This document shows, piece after piece, positions 1 through 10,505 of a stretch of DNA of 25,472 bases. A model generated the notes under the pieces. That model was not told the DNA's origin and ran no database searches. It saw only the letters and a program-made list of their open reading frames with translations. This stretch comes from Elysia marginata. Its lineage: Eukaryota > Mollusca > Gastropoda > Plakobranchidae. A program made the translations under genes and the position numbers. How positions within the stretch are numbered: position 1 is the stretch's first letter; each line of letters begins with the position of its first letter. Location: positions 177,164 through 202,635 of the forward strand of contig BMAT01000679.1 in the NCBI GenBank assembly GCA_019649035.1, written 5' to 3'.

Positions 1-1109
1 TATTGTTTTTATAATTAAAATTTTAAACCCTCTTGCTCTTCTCCTTTCCTCATTCACCTTTCTTTATTCATGCATTAATAAATATATCTTTATAAGCATG
101 TTCATATATTTCCCCTTACTTTTCTGCACGCATGAGGGTTAATGCACAATTTCATAAATGCTGATCCAATTCATTTGAATATGCCTACAAAGTTATGGTC
201 ATATTCAGACTATTTCCAGGACATACTTTGCAACCGTACTCAAACAATATATTGATGTGCGAATCTGTAAATTAATCACATATCAAAAGTTATAAGCTCT
301 TGGGCGTCGTTCACGTGGCTTCAATCTGTATAAATGATATAACAAGAATCTCTGTGTACTCGCCTGGAAATATTGCTTGCATGAGTAGCGATGAAGCAAT
401 CAGTGTTTTAGTTTCGTGTGGGGGGAAGGGAGGGGGGATAAACCGCACACGCTATTTTACATCACTGTACAGGGGCTTATACTGAATAGTTTGGACATGC
501 CAAACTCCCATCTGGAAAACAGGATTTTACGCAAGCTTGCCTTCTATCTTAGATAAGTATAGATAGATAATAATCATAAGATATCATAGCGTACAAAATA
601 GTTACCGCATCACAGGAAGTTTGATCAGATTATGCTTGGATCTACACTAAATTGAACACCAACTTGTTTTATGTGCCAGAGATGTACGTGCTGTGAGGAC
701 AGGACAAAACGAAAAGTTATAAGTTATGCTGATATAAAGTAATCGATGAAAAGATGATATGCGTTCGGGCAGGGTGTTTTTTTTTATTCTTTATTATTTA
801 AAAAGATTATCTAATATTACAAAAAACATTTAACATTTTTTTCGTTTTTGAAGTTTAGTTAACAAATTGAAAAGCGGTACTTTTATTTGTTAGTTACTAA
901 AGAACTTTGTCGTTTGTATTTAACCCGTTAACTATTCAGTTTTTTTAAAGTATAAGAAATACCAAATGTTTTTAAGACAACTTTCCTTTTTTTAAATTCC
1001 TAAGCAAATTTGAGATCAAAGCTTTTTAACTACATAACATCATATACTAAACCCATACAAAATGTGAGCAAAACACGCAAATTTCAAGTTTACTAGTCAT
1101 GGTTTTATT
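1..1109. other. AT-rich non-coding DNA
   Basis: I see no gene here. The stretch is AT-rich with stops in all frames. The longest open frame (300-485, plus) starts on TTG and includes the G-rich tract near 430, so it is not credible. A short GATA-rich patch lies at about 551-570 and T-rich runs occur around 777-845. It is probably intergenic or intronic. Confidence 0.6.
420..437 (+). other. G-rich tract, possible G-quadruplex
   Basis: Three closely spaced G runs (six, three and six Gs, separated by AA and A) lie in otherwise AT-rich DNA. The two longer runs can each supply more than one triplet, so four G-triplets with short loops are possible. There is no evidence of function. Confidence 0.35.
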
Positions 1110-1125
1110 CTAATAAGTCACTATA

Positions 1126-1212
1126 GGAGGCACTTCGCACACTGCTTTCGACCCGCGTTGACACAGGTCGATCCACTCTCTTAATAGATGGGGAATAAAA
1201 GGAAGTGCCTCC
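1126..1212. repeat. Inverted repeat, 10-bp perfect arms
   Basis: GGAGGCACTT at 1126-1135 is exactly inverted as AAGTGCCTCC at 1203-1212, with 67 bases between. The arms are GC-richer than the surroundings. They lie inside a 106-codon open minus-strand frame (1110-1430) whose C-terminal third looks less biased than its hydrophobic N-terminal part. This may be a small decayed mobile element or a chance hairpin. Confidence 0.4.
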
Positions 1213-1430
1213 CTAGCGTCTCTTTTGAGAAGAGGGCTAGGGTTAGACTTTAAACTATTACGAAAAATCCATAATTTCGAGTAAAAGAAAATCATTGTAA
1301 TGCATGCCCATAACCAAATTAACCCTGTATCCCACCGGGTCAAAGAAATTAGATAGGACAGGCACAGGGGGAAAAAAGAAAAAAAACTTATGGTTTTTAT
1401 CTGCTTTGAGTTTGAATCTGAAATAACCAA

Positions 1431-2390
1431 AAAATAAAATGTCCTAATCAGATAACGCTAAATTATAAAAATAATGGATTAATTTATAAATCTTAGGTGG
1501 CGCTACGTATTTCAATGAGTAAACTAACTTTAAAAGGTTATATAATAAGAGCTATTACATTTAATGTGTGGACAAAGTCCAAAAATTAGTTAACGCCATT
1601 TCTGAAGATATCCACTGACTGCGTTGAAGCTTTGGTTCCAAATTTCAATACAAACGTCAGTCCAAGTAACAGATGCACAGCGGTACATTTTCAATGTTAG
1701 CTGTTTGAAAGCAATGGTCAGAGAATTTTTTATTTGTAAAAAACATTCCTATAGCCTAAATATTTCTTAGCAGAACCCTTAGTATGAGACAACTAGGTTA
1801 AATTATTTTTTACCATTTTAGTATTTTATCTTCATTAAATTGTATTGAATGCATAATAAGAAGTTTAAGACGTTACAACTTCAGCTTAAATATGGATCCA
1901 GTTATTCCACTTCGAAGACAGTAATAATACTTTACTATAGAGCAAAATTGTTTTATTTAAGGGGTTTTATCTCGCTTCTGGTGTCTGCGTCACTTTTTTA
2001 CCTAACAAGTCTTTTACAAGTTGGACGAAAAAAGGTCTTGTCTCGATCATTTGGTTGATAGACAAGTTGTACATAGTTTCTTATAAAAAGAAAATAGAAA
2101 AAGAAACCTATTTTTACCATTGGAACACAAGGATGTTCTTGAAAAGCAAATCAATTTGCAGAAAAAGATCCTCATGGTTCGTGCAAAGTAGGTGCAGACT
2201 TCAAAATCAATGCTGTTTGTTGAAGTAACACTTGCTATTGACTTCTAGAGAAAACGGTTGAAAAAGAACGAAAAACCCAAAATTGTCTGAAAAATTCAAA
2301 GCTTCTTCGTTTTGTGAGTCAAACCTATTAGAGATAGTGGGCTGTGAGACTAATTTTACTTTTTCTTTTCTTGTTCAACTAAGTAACAAG

Positions 2391-2393
<3 letters not shown>
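1431..2393. other. AT-rich non-coding DNA
   Basis: No gene, RNA or repeat is recognisable. The open frame at 1849-2058 (plus) is 69 codons with no family resemblance, strong T/A bias and no splice context that I can see. It is treated as chance. Confidence 0.55.
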
Positions 2394-2445
<52 letters not shown>

Positions 2446-2488
2446 CTTTCTCTCTCTCCTCTCTCTCCCTCCCTCTCTCTCTCTCTTT
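2394..2488 (+). repeat. (CT)n microsatellite
   Basis: About 95 bases of nearly pure CT dinucleotide, perfect for the first 50 or so and then interrupted by CG, CTTT and CCCTCCC units. Poly-Ser/Leu and Arg/Glu open frames on the two strands are translations of this repeat. It lies just before the first copy of the long duplicated segment. Confidence 0.97.
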
Positions 2489-5151
2489 CATACACAATTG
2501 ATGATGTTGTAAATGAATGCAAAGACATAGTCCTGACACCCACATCTGCCCCTCAAGACAGCTCACCTAAGTGAATTACTTCCTCTTTTCTCCCATGGAG
2601 GTGACTTGCAAACCGCTAAGATACACCCTGATTATTCAAGTTGCAGATACCTGGTTTGTTCCTTTTTGTTACATGATTTTCTCCTTTAGTTACCTTGTTT
2701 CAGTGTGATTTCCATCCCTTTTTTATTCAAAAAAGGGGTGGGGGCGCGATAGATGTTTCGCCTTCATTGCCGATATATCATATTTGTTTTCTATTCTAGT
2801 AAACGTACTATATTTTGTTTTGAGCGACCGCTGTGAGTTATGCAACGTGTTTGAGTTTGATGCAATCCGCTCATTTTTCCGATTATCAAAACAAAACAAA
2901 AACGGTTCCGTTTGCTTAAGAGAGAACATGAGCATTCATATTAAATTTTCGAGCTTGAGAGATTATGTAATGGAAACGCATTTACATTTTTATTTGTTTT
3001 TTTAAAAAAAGAGGGGTCAGTTTATCTTAGGTAGTGTAACCTAATTCCTGGAATGAATTTACATTGGATTGTATTTTGCTATATGTATTCTTCTTTAAAT
3101 ACATTGAGAATCCTAGCGGTCATTTTTCATATAATTTCTATTCTCACAAAAGTGTCATGGTGGATTTCAGGTTTAGATGACCTGGTTTGCATTCAGTTAG
3201 AATCTCTTAGCATATAAACCGCGATTTCTCGCCGCGTGAGGAAGGGCTAAACTGGGTTTACTAACTTTATAAACTGTTCGTGTTGCAGTGACACTTGAGC
3301 GAAAGAAGAAAAAAATGAATCAATGAGAACGCAGATCGCATTTTTAAAAGGCCATACCGTTAATATTACAGTATAATGTAAACAAGTCTATCGCTTTGCT
3401 GAATATCATTTTCAACCCAAGCAAGCGATTTCTAGATGTTGCTTGTTGTTTGATGCATCGATGATAGTTAAACCAAAACAAAAATGGTTGAAACTCATAA
3501 CTTAACGTTTCAATTATTCTAGAAAAAATACTGGTGAAAGCGTTTATATGACCTAAAACTGATGCACAAAAACATAGATTGTGGAAATTTGACGATCGTT
3601 CCGCAAATATTGAATGGATGGGAACTTTGGGGCCAGGCTAAATAAATTTCATGTATGATGTTAATGCGTTTTTTATGCTTTAATTTATAACTACGTTTCC
3701 TTCCTAATTTGATTTAGGAGTAAAGCACAATTGAACAATACGGGACATGACTGACTGGTAGTCAAAACAGTTCTTGGCAATCCGATTTTGATGACCTGGT
3801 ACTTGTTTGTATATCCTGTAAAATTGTCTCCTCATTGTAATCTTGAGACCTGGGTCATGAGGGGTCATGAAACAAGGAAGAGCTACTAGTGAATAGCGAA
3901 TCCCAGGTTGGTTGACAAGACCCCAGGGAGGAATTATCCTTTGTAAATAAAATTTCATTTAAAGTTTAAAGAAATTAAGCTTTTAGAGCCTGTAAAAAAC
4001 GCTTTTTGGATCCAGCACATGTTTCCCTTCTATATCTCTTTTAGATTTATTCTTAATAAATTATACATATGTTCACCATTAGCAAATCGAACTGCATCAA
4101 CATTATCTTACTACTAGAGAAAGCTGAAACAAACTATTGCCTACGAGTTTACAAAAATGCGATCTAACGCCGCATTAAAAAAAAACAACAGGAATTTCAA
4201 GAGTGGTAACTTTTTGGTAAATAGTTCAGATATCTAATTCCTGTTCATCCTTTCTTTCCAAGGCGTCCTAGTCCTGTAAACTCAAGTAGTGGATAGCACA
4301 CATTGTCGATTCTCTAGGGTTTCCAGGATATGTTGATCTTTCAGGTATATTGTAATTCTCACTTCGCATACATCGCATAGACAGTAGCCTCACTGTTTGA
4401 GGAACTTTAACGAGGCTTGTCCAAAAAGTGAGAATCTTCACTTGCGATATCAGGGGAACAGGGTTTGTTTTCCCTCTGTGTTCTTGGGACTTCAGAGGTA
4501 GCTATGTCCTAATTATCTGCGAAAGTATAGACATATAAGATGAGAAATTCCAAACTATGCTATGTGAATAAATAGAAAAACTGTTCTGTATGCCAAGCCA
4601 TTGAGCCATCATATAAATTACTTTTCAGAAATTTTATATAGAGAATCGAAAGATTTCTTACATTAAACTGTTACTGACCTAACCAAAGTCAGGTGACAGC
4701 AACAAATCAATGATTCCCCAATTTATGAGTCATCTCATATTTTTTTCGAGTCTATACATTGGTTTAGAATAAACGAAAAAAATCTCTGTCCCATTGGCTG
4801 TTTATTTCAACTATGGTTTTTGACAACACCTTTGATGGAATTAAGTTTGGAAATAACTACATGCATTTGTTGTCCATTTTAAAATCATAAAATTGCTGTT
4901 GTGAGTCACTATCTCTTCAAAAACCCAACAAGATTATAAACAATATTAAAATTTTGATAGTGTCTTACCACACCAACTAGAAATGAATTTTTCCTGTTCG
5001 AATCAAAAACTGTGAACCATTAAAAAACACGTTTCTTGTTTAAATCCATAACATGGAGGCGCCGCATAACGTTTGAGATTCGCGGTATATTTAAAACCAA
5101 TGCCTTTACCATCTTATAATATAAAGACCGCAATACAACCACATACAGGTG

Positions 5152-5271
5152 AGAGAATAAAAGAGTCAGAGAGAGACAGAAATGCTGACTGCAATTATGC
5201 AGACAGAGAAAGGGACAATAAGAGAGACAGAAATAAAGATAGAGAAAGAGAGTGAGAAAAGTAGAGAGGGG
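5152..5271 (+). repeat. Purine-rich GA low-complexity tract
   Basis: A degenerate GA-rich stretch (GAGA, GACAGA, AGAGAAAG units) that produces spurious charged open frames on both strands. A shorter GA-rich patch occupies the equivalent place in copy B (about 17067-17100), so it was probably present before the duplication. Confidence 0.75.
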
Positions 5272-5378
5272 ACAAAATTTCCAAAGACTTTTCTCCAATC
5301 TGTCCGGTTTGAAATTGACCCTCAATGTAATAGAACCAATTTATGAGCGTTGCGACAAGAAAGAAAGTGCGGAACATC

Positions 5379-5405
5379 GGGGGGGGGGAGGAGGTAGGGG
5401 GAGCT
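5379..5405 (+). other. G-run, possible G-quadruplex
   Basis: A run of ten Gs is followed within a few bases by GAGG and a run of five Gs. Four G tracts could be drawn from it. Copy B has only short G runs at the equivalent position, so the long run is specific to copy A. Confidence 0.4.
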
Positions 5406-5757
5406 GGATAACTAGTTTGGGTACATGGCCTTTGAGGATTGAAGTAGGGGAAAAAAAGATTTCCTGTAGTAATTTCAGTACAGTCTAGTTTGATCTTAGG
5501 CAGGATTTGGGATAAACATGAGTCGTAAACGGAAGTCTGAACAGTCAAGGATGGGTTCAAAAGAACGTCAAGAATCTTACTAGGCCGTTTATTAGCATGT
5601 GATGTATGCGTATTGTACTTCATGGGTGACATTTTATTAAATTTAATTAACCCATAATTAAGTTTATTGTTCTATATGATGAGTTTTTCTCAAATATTCT
5701 TTATTGTTCTTTTAGAGATTAAAAATTTCTATCTACTTAAAAAAGTATTTTAAGTTA

Positions 5758-5990
5758 TCATCATCATCAGGCTCCGTGCCTGGAGCAGGCATTGACGGTC
5801 ATGGTTTTCCAAATCTGTCGCTCACAAGAGGACCTCATGAACTGGCTTCTTGTATGCTGCTCCAGGTTTGCCCAGGTGTTAGGACTGTCGACATAAGTTG
5901 TTCTTTGGCGTCCACGGCTTTTCTTTCCATTGATCTTCCCTGTCATTGCGAGATGCTCAATCCCTCTAGGCACACCTTTTGACGGTTTTC
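5758..5990 (-). mobile_element. LINE 3' end, 5'-truncated and decayed
   Basis: On the minus strand a frame from about 5973 to a TGA at 5767-5769 encodes the extreme C-terminus of a non-LTR retrotransposon polyprotein. The recognisable pattern is IEHLAMTGKINGK, then SRGRQRTTYVDS, a Trp, and finally WKTMTVNACSRHG before the stop. This tail (GKI.GKR.RGRQR) is typical of the endonuclease-reverse transcriptase proteins common in invertebrate genomes. The stop is the first unit of a short (TGA)4 tail, as expected at a LINE 3' terminus. No catalytic domain remains and an in-frame TGA lies a few codons upstream of the recognisable part, so the copy is dead. The clade (for example CR1-, RTE- or Jockey-like) is not decidable from this fragment. 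Confidence 0.8.
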
Positions 5991-8129
5991 AGAATAGCTG
6001 AATGTCAACTCATTAGTTAGGAACGGTCCCCATTTTGTGGCACTGCGTGTCCGTTTTTTGGTTGTTTTTTTTTGTTGTTATTCTGTATACAGAATGTAAA
6101 GAAGTCATTGCCAGATAGGTTTTTGCAATTTTCGAGAAGTAAATAAGAAAGTCGGATTGGTTATGAGAGCCGGAATTAGTAGAGGCACTGCGCACTGCTT
6201 TCGTCTTCCATTCAACTTCTTTCTGGTCGTTATTATTGTTCCTCACATCTACATCATAGCCCTGACTTGCAGACATATGGTTCTATCATTATGTGTAAAC
6301 ACCTTAAGGCTGTGCAGAGATAAAAGTTTATGGTTTTATATTCATAATTTGTTGTTGTGTGTCTAAGTTTAAAGCTTTGTGGTTTATTAATAGGCCTCCA
6401 TCTACAACAAAAAGAAAAGTATATAATCGCATTTGGTTCAAGTTGTTGTTTTATAATTGTAAAAATTGAAATTGCATATTTCTTGATCAATTGGAATACT
6501 TTATGTCGAAGTTGCAAGATAAAATAAATTTAGGCGCCATTTCAACGAGTTAGCTTTAAAGCTCACCGTTGCTATGTTATCAAATTGGACATATTTTAAA
6601 AATGTACCTTTGAGGATTATAAAACTTGATAGTAAAACTACTAACATTCGAAAAAAGAGAAGATCTAAATTTCATGATACTAAATCGAATATGTATTTAA
6701 GAGTAATTAAAGGATTAAAAAAAACATTAAATAATAACCGAATACAAATCTACCTCGTCAGACGCCCATTTCTCACTTGGAAAGAATTTGTTGGGTTTTT
6801 TATATAAATTCAACTGCAAAAGACTTTTTATTTCCTCGCAAAGAGTGATAGTTTGGAGGGTTTTTTTCAATATCGATGTATTTGCTTCCCAACAATGTTC
6901 ACACAAAAAGTGCGAAAAATTTCTACAGATCAAGCTAGGTTACCAAGTAAGTCACTCTAAATTAAACAATATACCTGTTTGTCTGTGGCACGCTTCGTAA
7001 CACTATATTTTTTAAAAAAGGTATATTCGTGTGGACTATAAGTGTGCATGAACATCTGGCAGTGTTGTTTCTTTATCTCTGGCTGTTTACGATGTGCCGA
7101 GGAGAAAAATCGTCCATAGGAAAGCTAGATCTAGTGCGAAACATAGATTGCAAGCGGAAGCTGAAGAAAACAATTATTAACTCTCTGTTAAGGTGTGGTT
7201 ATGCCTTTTGTCTGTTTATGACACCTCTTCACCAAAGTGTTCCGTAAAGCACTTAAGTGCCAGATAAAAAGTAGTGAGTTTGAAAGCATTTTGAAACACT
7301 GGGGAGTAGTCTTGATGTAAATATGAATACAATTTTCATTTGATCTTAACTGTGTAAGTAGTGACACTTAGATAATACCATACGGAGTCGCAATTATGAT
7401 ACACGACAGAAAAAAAAGAAGGAAGTAACCGAGAACTTGAAGAAAACGAAAAAGAAGAGGAGGATTGATTTGCAAAAGCATTGTGCCAAGTATTTACCAA
7501 TCAAACGACCCGTAATAAGGACTGAAACTGTTGCCTCTTGTTATCTTTAGTTCAAGAATTTTTTTTAAAGATATCAGATACTTGCTATTGAAAGTACATC
7601 TTTGTAGATAGATCATTAGCTTTTTGTTATGCCACTTTGGTACAGTCTATTCTTTAGTTATTGAGTTATTGAGGAAAGGCTATGCTGCTGAAGTGAATTT
7701 AGCCTCACTCATTTTTAATCTGTAATAAACAAGCTCCAAGTTATACATTGTCTTTCTGTTTTTATCCTACCATTGCAATCCTCTAATACGTATGTAATTT
7801 CACTTAAAAGCTCTAAAACAAAGACCGTATCTAGTTAAGTAGAAAATATTTATGGTTGGCATATTGATAGTAACTCTATTCCGATATAGTTAGAACGCTT
7901 AAAAATATTACTCTCAAGAGGATAATGTTTTAATAATTGTCGTTTTAAAAAGTAAAATCTTGCTTTTTCTGGTTTTTTTAATTAATCTTTTGCACATTTT
8001 AAATTCACATAATGTATGTAGGTATTTTTACAGGCATCTTTTTCTATCTCTCTTAGTGTCTACCAATCTAGCTGAATAAGTTTCTTCCTTTAACTCATTT
8101 ATAATATCTTTTTACGCCTACGTGTTCTA

Positions 8130-8131
<2 letters not shown>
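5991..8131. other. AT-rich non-coding DNA
   Basis: No gene is recognisable in more than 2 kb. Several frames of 60-90 codons overlap on opposite strands (6013-6276, 6254-6517, 6574-6807, 6727-6933, 6788-7000, 7029-7247). They are A/T-biased, and those I checked lack a credible ATG. The frame at 7029-7247 begins with a hydrophobic stretch that looks like a signal peptide, but its first codon is GTG. Around 6181-6200 a short stretch resembles 1125-1147 (AGGCACTNCGCAC...TGCTTTCG), which may be a shared repeat fragment. Confidence 0.55.
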
Positions 8132-8222
<91 letters not shown>

Positions 8223-8240
8223 CCCTCTCTCTCCCTTCTT
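8132..8240 (+). repeat. Compound (CT)n-(ATCT)n microsatellite
   Basis: About 59 bases of perfect CT (8132-8190) pass directly into eight ATCT units (8191-8222) and then a short CT-rich tail. The same CT-to-ATCT transition recurs near 12750, so this compound structure is a habit of this genome. Confidence 0.97.
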
Positions 8241-8640
8241 TTTGTTTTCCTCCTGAAACGTTGTCGATCTTATTATTTAATTTTTGTTATTTATCTCTTC
8301 TCATTTCCCTTTGATATTGTAACTTCTTTTTATAGTAAATTATTGACAACACACTCCTTTGAATTTCAGTTAAAGACTCGCCGTCTTGAATTACGAACTG
8401 CTTCTTTCTTTTTCAACATTTTAATATTTTTTTCTTCAATTTACGCTTTGCCGATGAAAATAATTTTATTTTTACCCTTATCATCGCCAGCCATTCCTAG
8501 TCGAGTTAAGAACACTTGGACGTATTTTTTTATAAACTATATTTTTCAAAATGTGTTTGAGAACTCGTAATTGTATGACAGTTCAATGTAACCAAACTCC
8601 GGATAACTAATACCTTTTGATGGGCGTATCTATTTCAAGA
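8241..8640. other. AT-rich non-coding DNA
   Basis: Nothing recognisable. A 75-codon frame at 8343-8570 (plus) opens on a non-ATG codon, is rich in Phe/Ile from T-rich DNA and has no family resemblance. Confidence 0.5.
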
Positions 8641-8855
8641 GCAGCAGGTCAGGCTGACCTCTTGTGATTGCTGAAGACCTGCTCCGAAGCCTGGTGAATA
8701 CAGAATACCAAGTTTACAAGGACCAGAAATCCCCAATCTTCTCCATTTACAATGGATATTTCTCTAGTTTGTCTTGTATTTAGAATAAGCAAACAGTGGC
8801 AATGAACCCAGCCCCGCTGAGACTCCTGGCTAGAGCTTAGGGCCTATTGAGGAAG
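8638..8855. other. Coding-like island, strand unresolved
   Basis: This patch is GC-richer than its surroundings and open on both strands. The minus strand has 64 codons without a stop between 8649 and 8843, with a segment reading NGEDWGFLVLVNLVF. The plus strand has an open stretch from about 8658 to a TAG near 8774, with a segment reading VIAEDLLRSLVNTEYQVYK. Neither begins with a Met and I cannot assign a family. An imperfect inverted repeat with GGTC/GACC cores sits at 8640-8690. It could be an exon, a pseudogene or a transposon fragment. Confidence 0.3.
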
Positions 8856-9397
8856 ATTAACATCAATAGACTCAAGGAGCAGTTTAAACATTAACTAAAC
8901 AACAATGAAAATTCTTTATAGCAAATTGATGTAAGACATAATTATTATAAATACTTTTTTAAAATCACAGTTATCAACTTCAAAAAAGGGATACATTTGG
9001 TTAGCGTTCGGCTTTACTAATTATGTATCTTGAATAGATTAATGGTATTCTCTCGGATGCAAAGCTTTATAAGGTAGAGAAATAGAGAGAAAGATCACCA
9101 ACTCAAAAATTGATTTAATAATAGCTTAATTTGATTTTTTTTTCTTTTTTAATAGTAGTGATAAACTGATAACAAAGTAAATTTTGAAAACAAAACAAGA
9201 AAGTGCATTAAATATTTATCGTCAAATTCAATTCATTGTCCTGGTTTGAACATCTAAAATTACGTTCTATTTTATTGCCTTGTATTTTAAGGTGTGAGTT
9301 TGTTTGTTTTGTTTTGTTTTTTTTTGTTGTTCGATTATCTACAAAGACCGCACACTGTCCTCACAGGCGGTAAAAATGCCCTTGCCTTTGATTTGCC

Positions 9398-9547
9398 ATG
9401 AGAAAGTTTGCATCTGAGCTAGAGATGATCAATGAAGGAACGTTTCACAGCCTCCTGGAAAGCAACGAACGCAAAGTCTCGGATTTCACGATATAAAGAG
9501 ATGAATGAACATCCCCATTGATTATGTGTGGACAGGAAATTGAAGAA
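9398..9547. other. Coding-like island, strand unresolved
   Basis: On the plus strand a 32-codon ATG frame runs 9398-9496 with a balanced composition (MRKFASELEMINEGTFHSLL at its start). On the minus strand 42 codons are open from 9547 to a stop at 9419-9421, including the segment SLYREIRDFAFVAFQEAV. The minus reading looks more protein-like to me and may be a decayed repeat-encoded protein, but I cannot name it. No clear splice sites were found. Confidence 0.3.
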
Positions 9548-10340
9548 TCATACGAATAGCGAGAGTGGAGACTAAAAAATGAATGATGCTCAGAAAGTAT
9601 TGCTTGCGCACACAGAGATTCCCGGATTCTTTTCCCAACTTAAATCTCTGCATTAAAAGCATAACAGACATAATAGGCAGACTAAAAGCGCTTGCTTTTG
9701 GTTAAAACGTAACTAATTTAGATATGCTATTTTTTTTCGAAGTAAGAAAATTTACACTTAAATTTTGCTGACCAAGTTAAGGAACAGGTATTCATTTGTT
9801 CGTCGTTGTAAAGTCATGGGTTGGATAGAAAGTCGATTAATGTATTTATATAAACATGTATTGGAAAAAAAAACTGAGGGTGCACGCATTATAGGGATTT
9901 TGCAATGTTGTGGCTTAGCAACCTTTTGTAACAACGAGAGTTGCAACTGTTGCATAATAAGGTTCATAGTTTACCTCAATCATATTTCTATTGAACTCTG
10001 TACCTAACCTTTATTAAACGAATGAGCTAACATTTGCAAAAGTGTAATGTGTAATATTTAGACTTCCACCTCCAGGCCATACAATGAGGAAAAATGTCTC
10101 TTTATCATCAGGAGTTCCGTGTCCTGAGCACACGTATCGTTGGTCGCTTGTGTAACGTACAACGGCGAAGAATGAATTCTAGACTTCTACTTGCAACTCG
10201 ATGCCTGCACATATGCACACTTAAAAGTAAGCTTTCGATGCATGATGCATGTTGCGGATAAAACATTTCGTCTGAGAAATTCTTTTAAAAGTTTTTTAGA
10301 CTAGCAAGAGACATGATTGTGTAAACTTAAAGCATCGCTC
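9548..10340. other. AT-rich non-coding DNA
   Basis: No gene or RNA is recognised. Two frames overlap antiparallel at 9758-9967 (minus) and 9765-10007 (plus), both without family resemblance. Confidence 0.5.
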
Positions 10341-10351
10341 TGTTTCTGAAG

Positions 10352-10505
10352 TGTTACACTTGAGTTATATCATTTTCGGGGATCGGAGAGTGGAACGAAT
10401 TTCAGACAACTTGATAATCTCTACCTCGACAAGTAAGCAGGATTTCGGGCTGCAGCTCTGCGAACGCGGCGCTTGAACCAGAACTTGAAAGGCCTGTCCG
10501 ATTAG
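10352..10505. other. Coding-like island with possible splice sites
   Basis: Plus-strand reading: a pyrimidine-rich stretch ending in AG at 10350-10351 and a donor-like GTAAGC at 10433-10438 bound an 81-base open segment (26 codons plus partial codons at each end). Minus-strand reading: about 48 codons lie open between stops across the GC-rich part (about 10370-10510). The two readings exclude each other as genes. No family is recognised on either strand. Confidence 0.25.

Larger units (their letters stand above)
2545..5640 (+). repeat. Long diverged direct repeat, copy A
   Basis: This segment matches 13845-17460 in a series of blocks in the same order and orientation. The blocks I could align by eye are 2570-2870 with 13866-14180, a short one at 3327-3350 with 14606-14629, 3780-3910 with 15612-15745, 4228-4370 with 16136-16285, and 5278-5610 with 17107-17429. 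The offset moves only from about 11.28 to 11.91 kb. The last block is the clearest, roughly three-quarters identical, and ends in a much better conserved stretch. No reading frame is shared by both copies over its length. It is either an old segmental duplication or two copies of a long repeat family. I do not recognise it as a named transposon. Confidence 0.8.

Noticed and set aside
3704..3958. 84-codon minus frame in copy A, and the 77-codon plus frame at 15444-15677 in copy B
   Set aside because: They lie on opposite strands of partly equivalent sequence. Neither is open in both copies, so conservation does not support coding.
5195..5632. 145-codon minus frame in copy A of the long repeat
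   Set aside because: Copy B has stops in the equivalent frame, and part of the product is translated GA/CT repeat.
7029..7247. Possible secreted peptide with a signal-peptide-like start
   Set aside because: The first codon is GTG, the first real ATG comes after the hydrophobic stretch, and there are no precursor or cysteine-pattern hallmarks.
10103..10131. Possible second LINE 3' end (ATCATCAGG...CCGTG.CCTG.AGCA, similar to 5764-5789)
   Set aside because: The similarity is only about 25 bases and does not continue into the coding part of the LINE tail.
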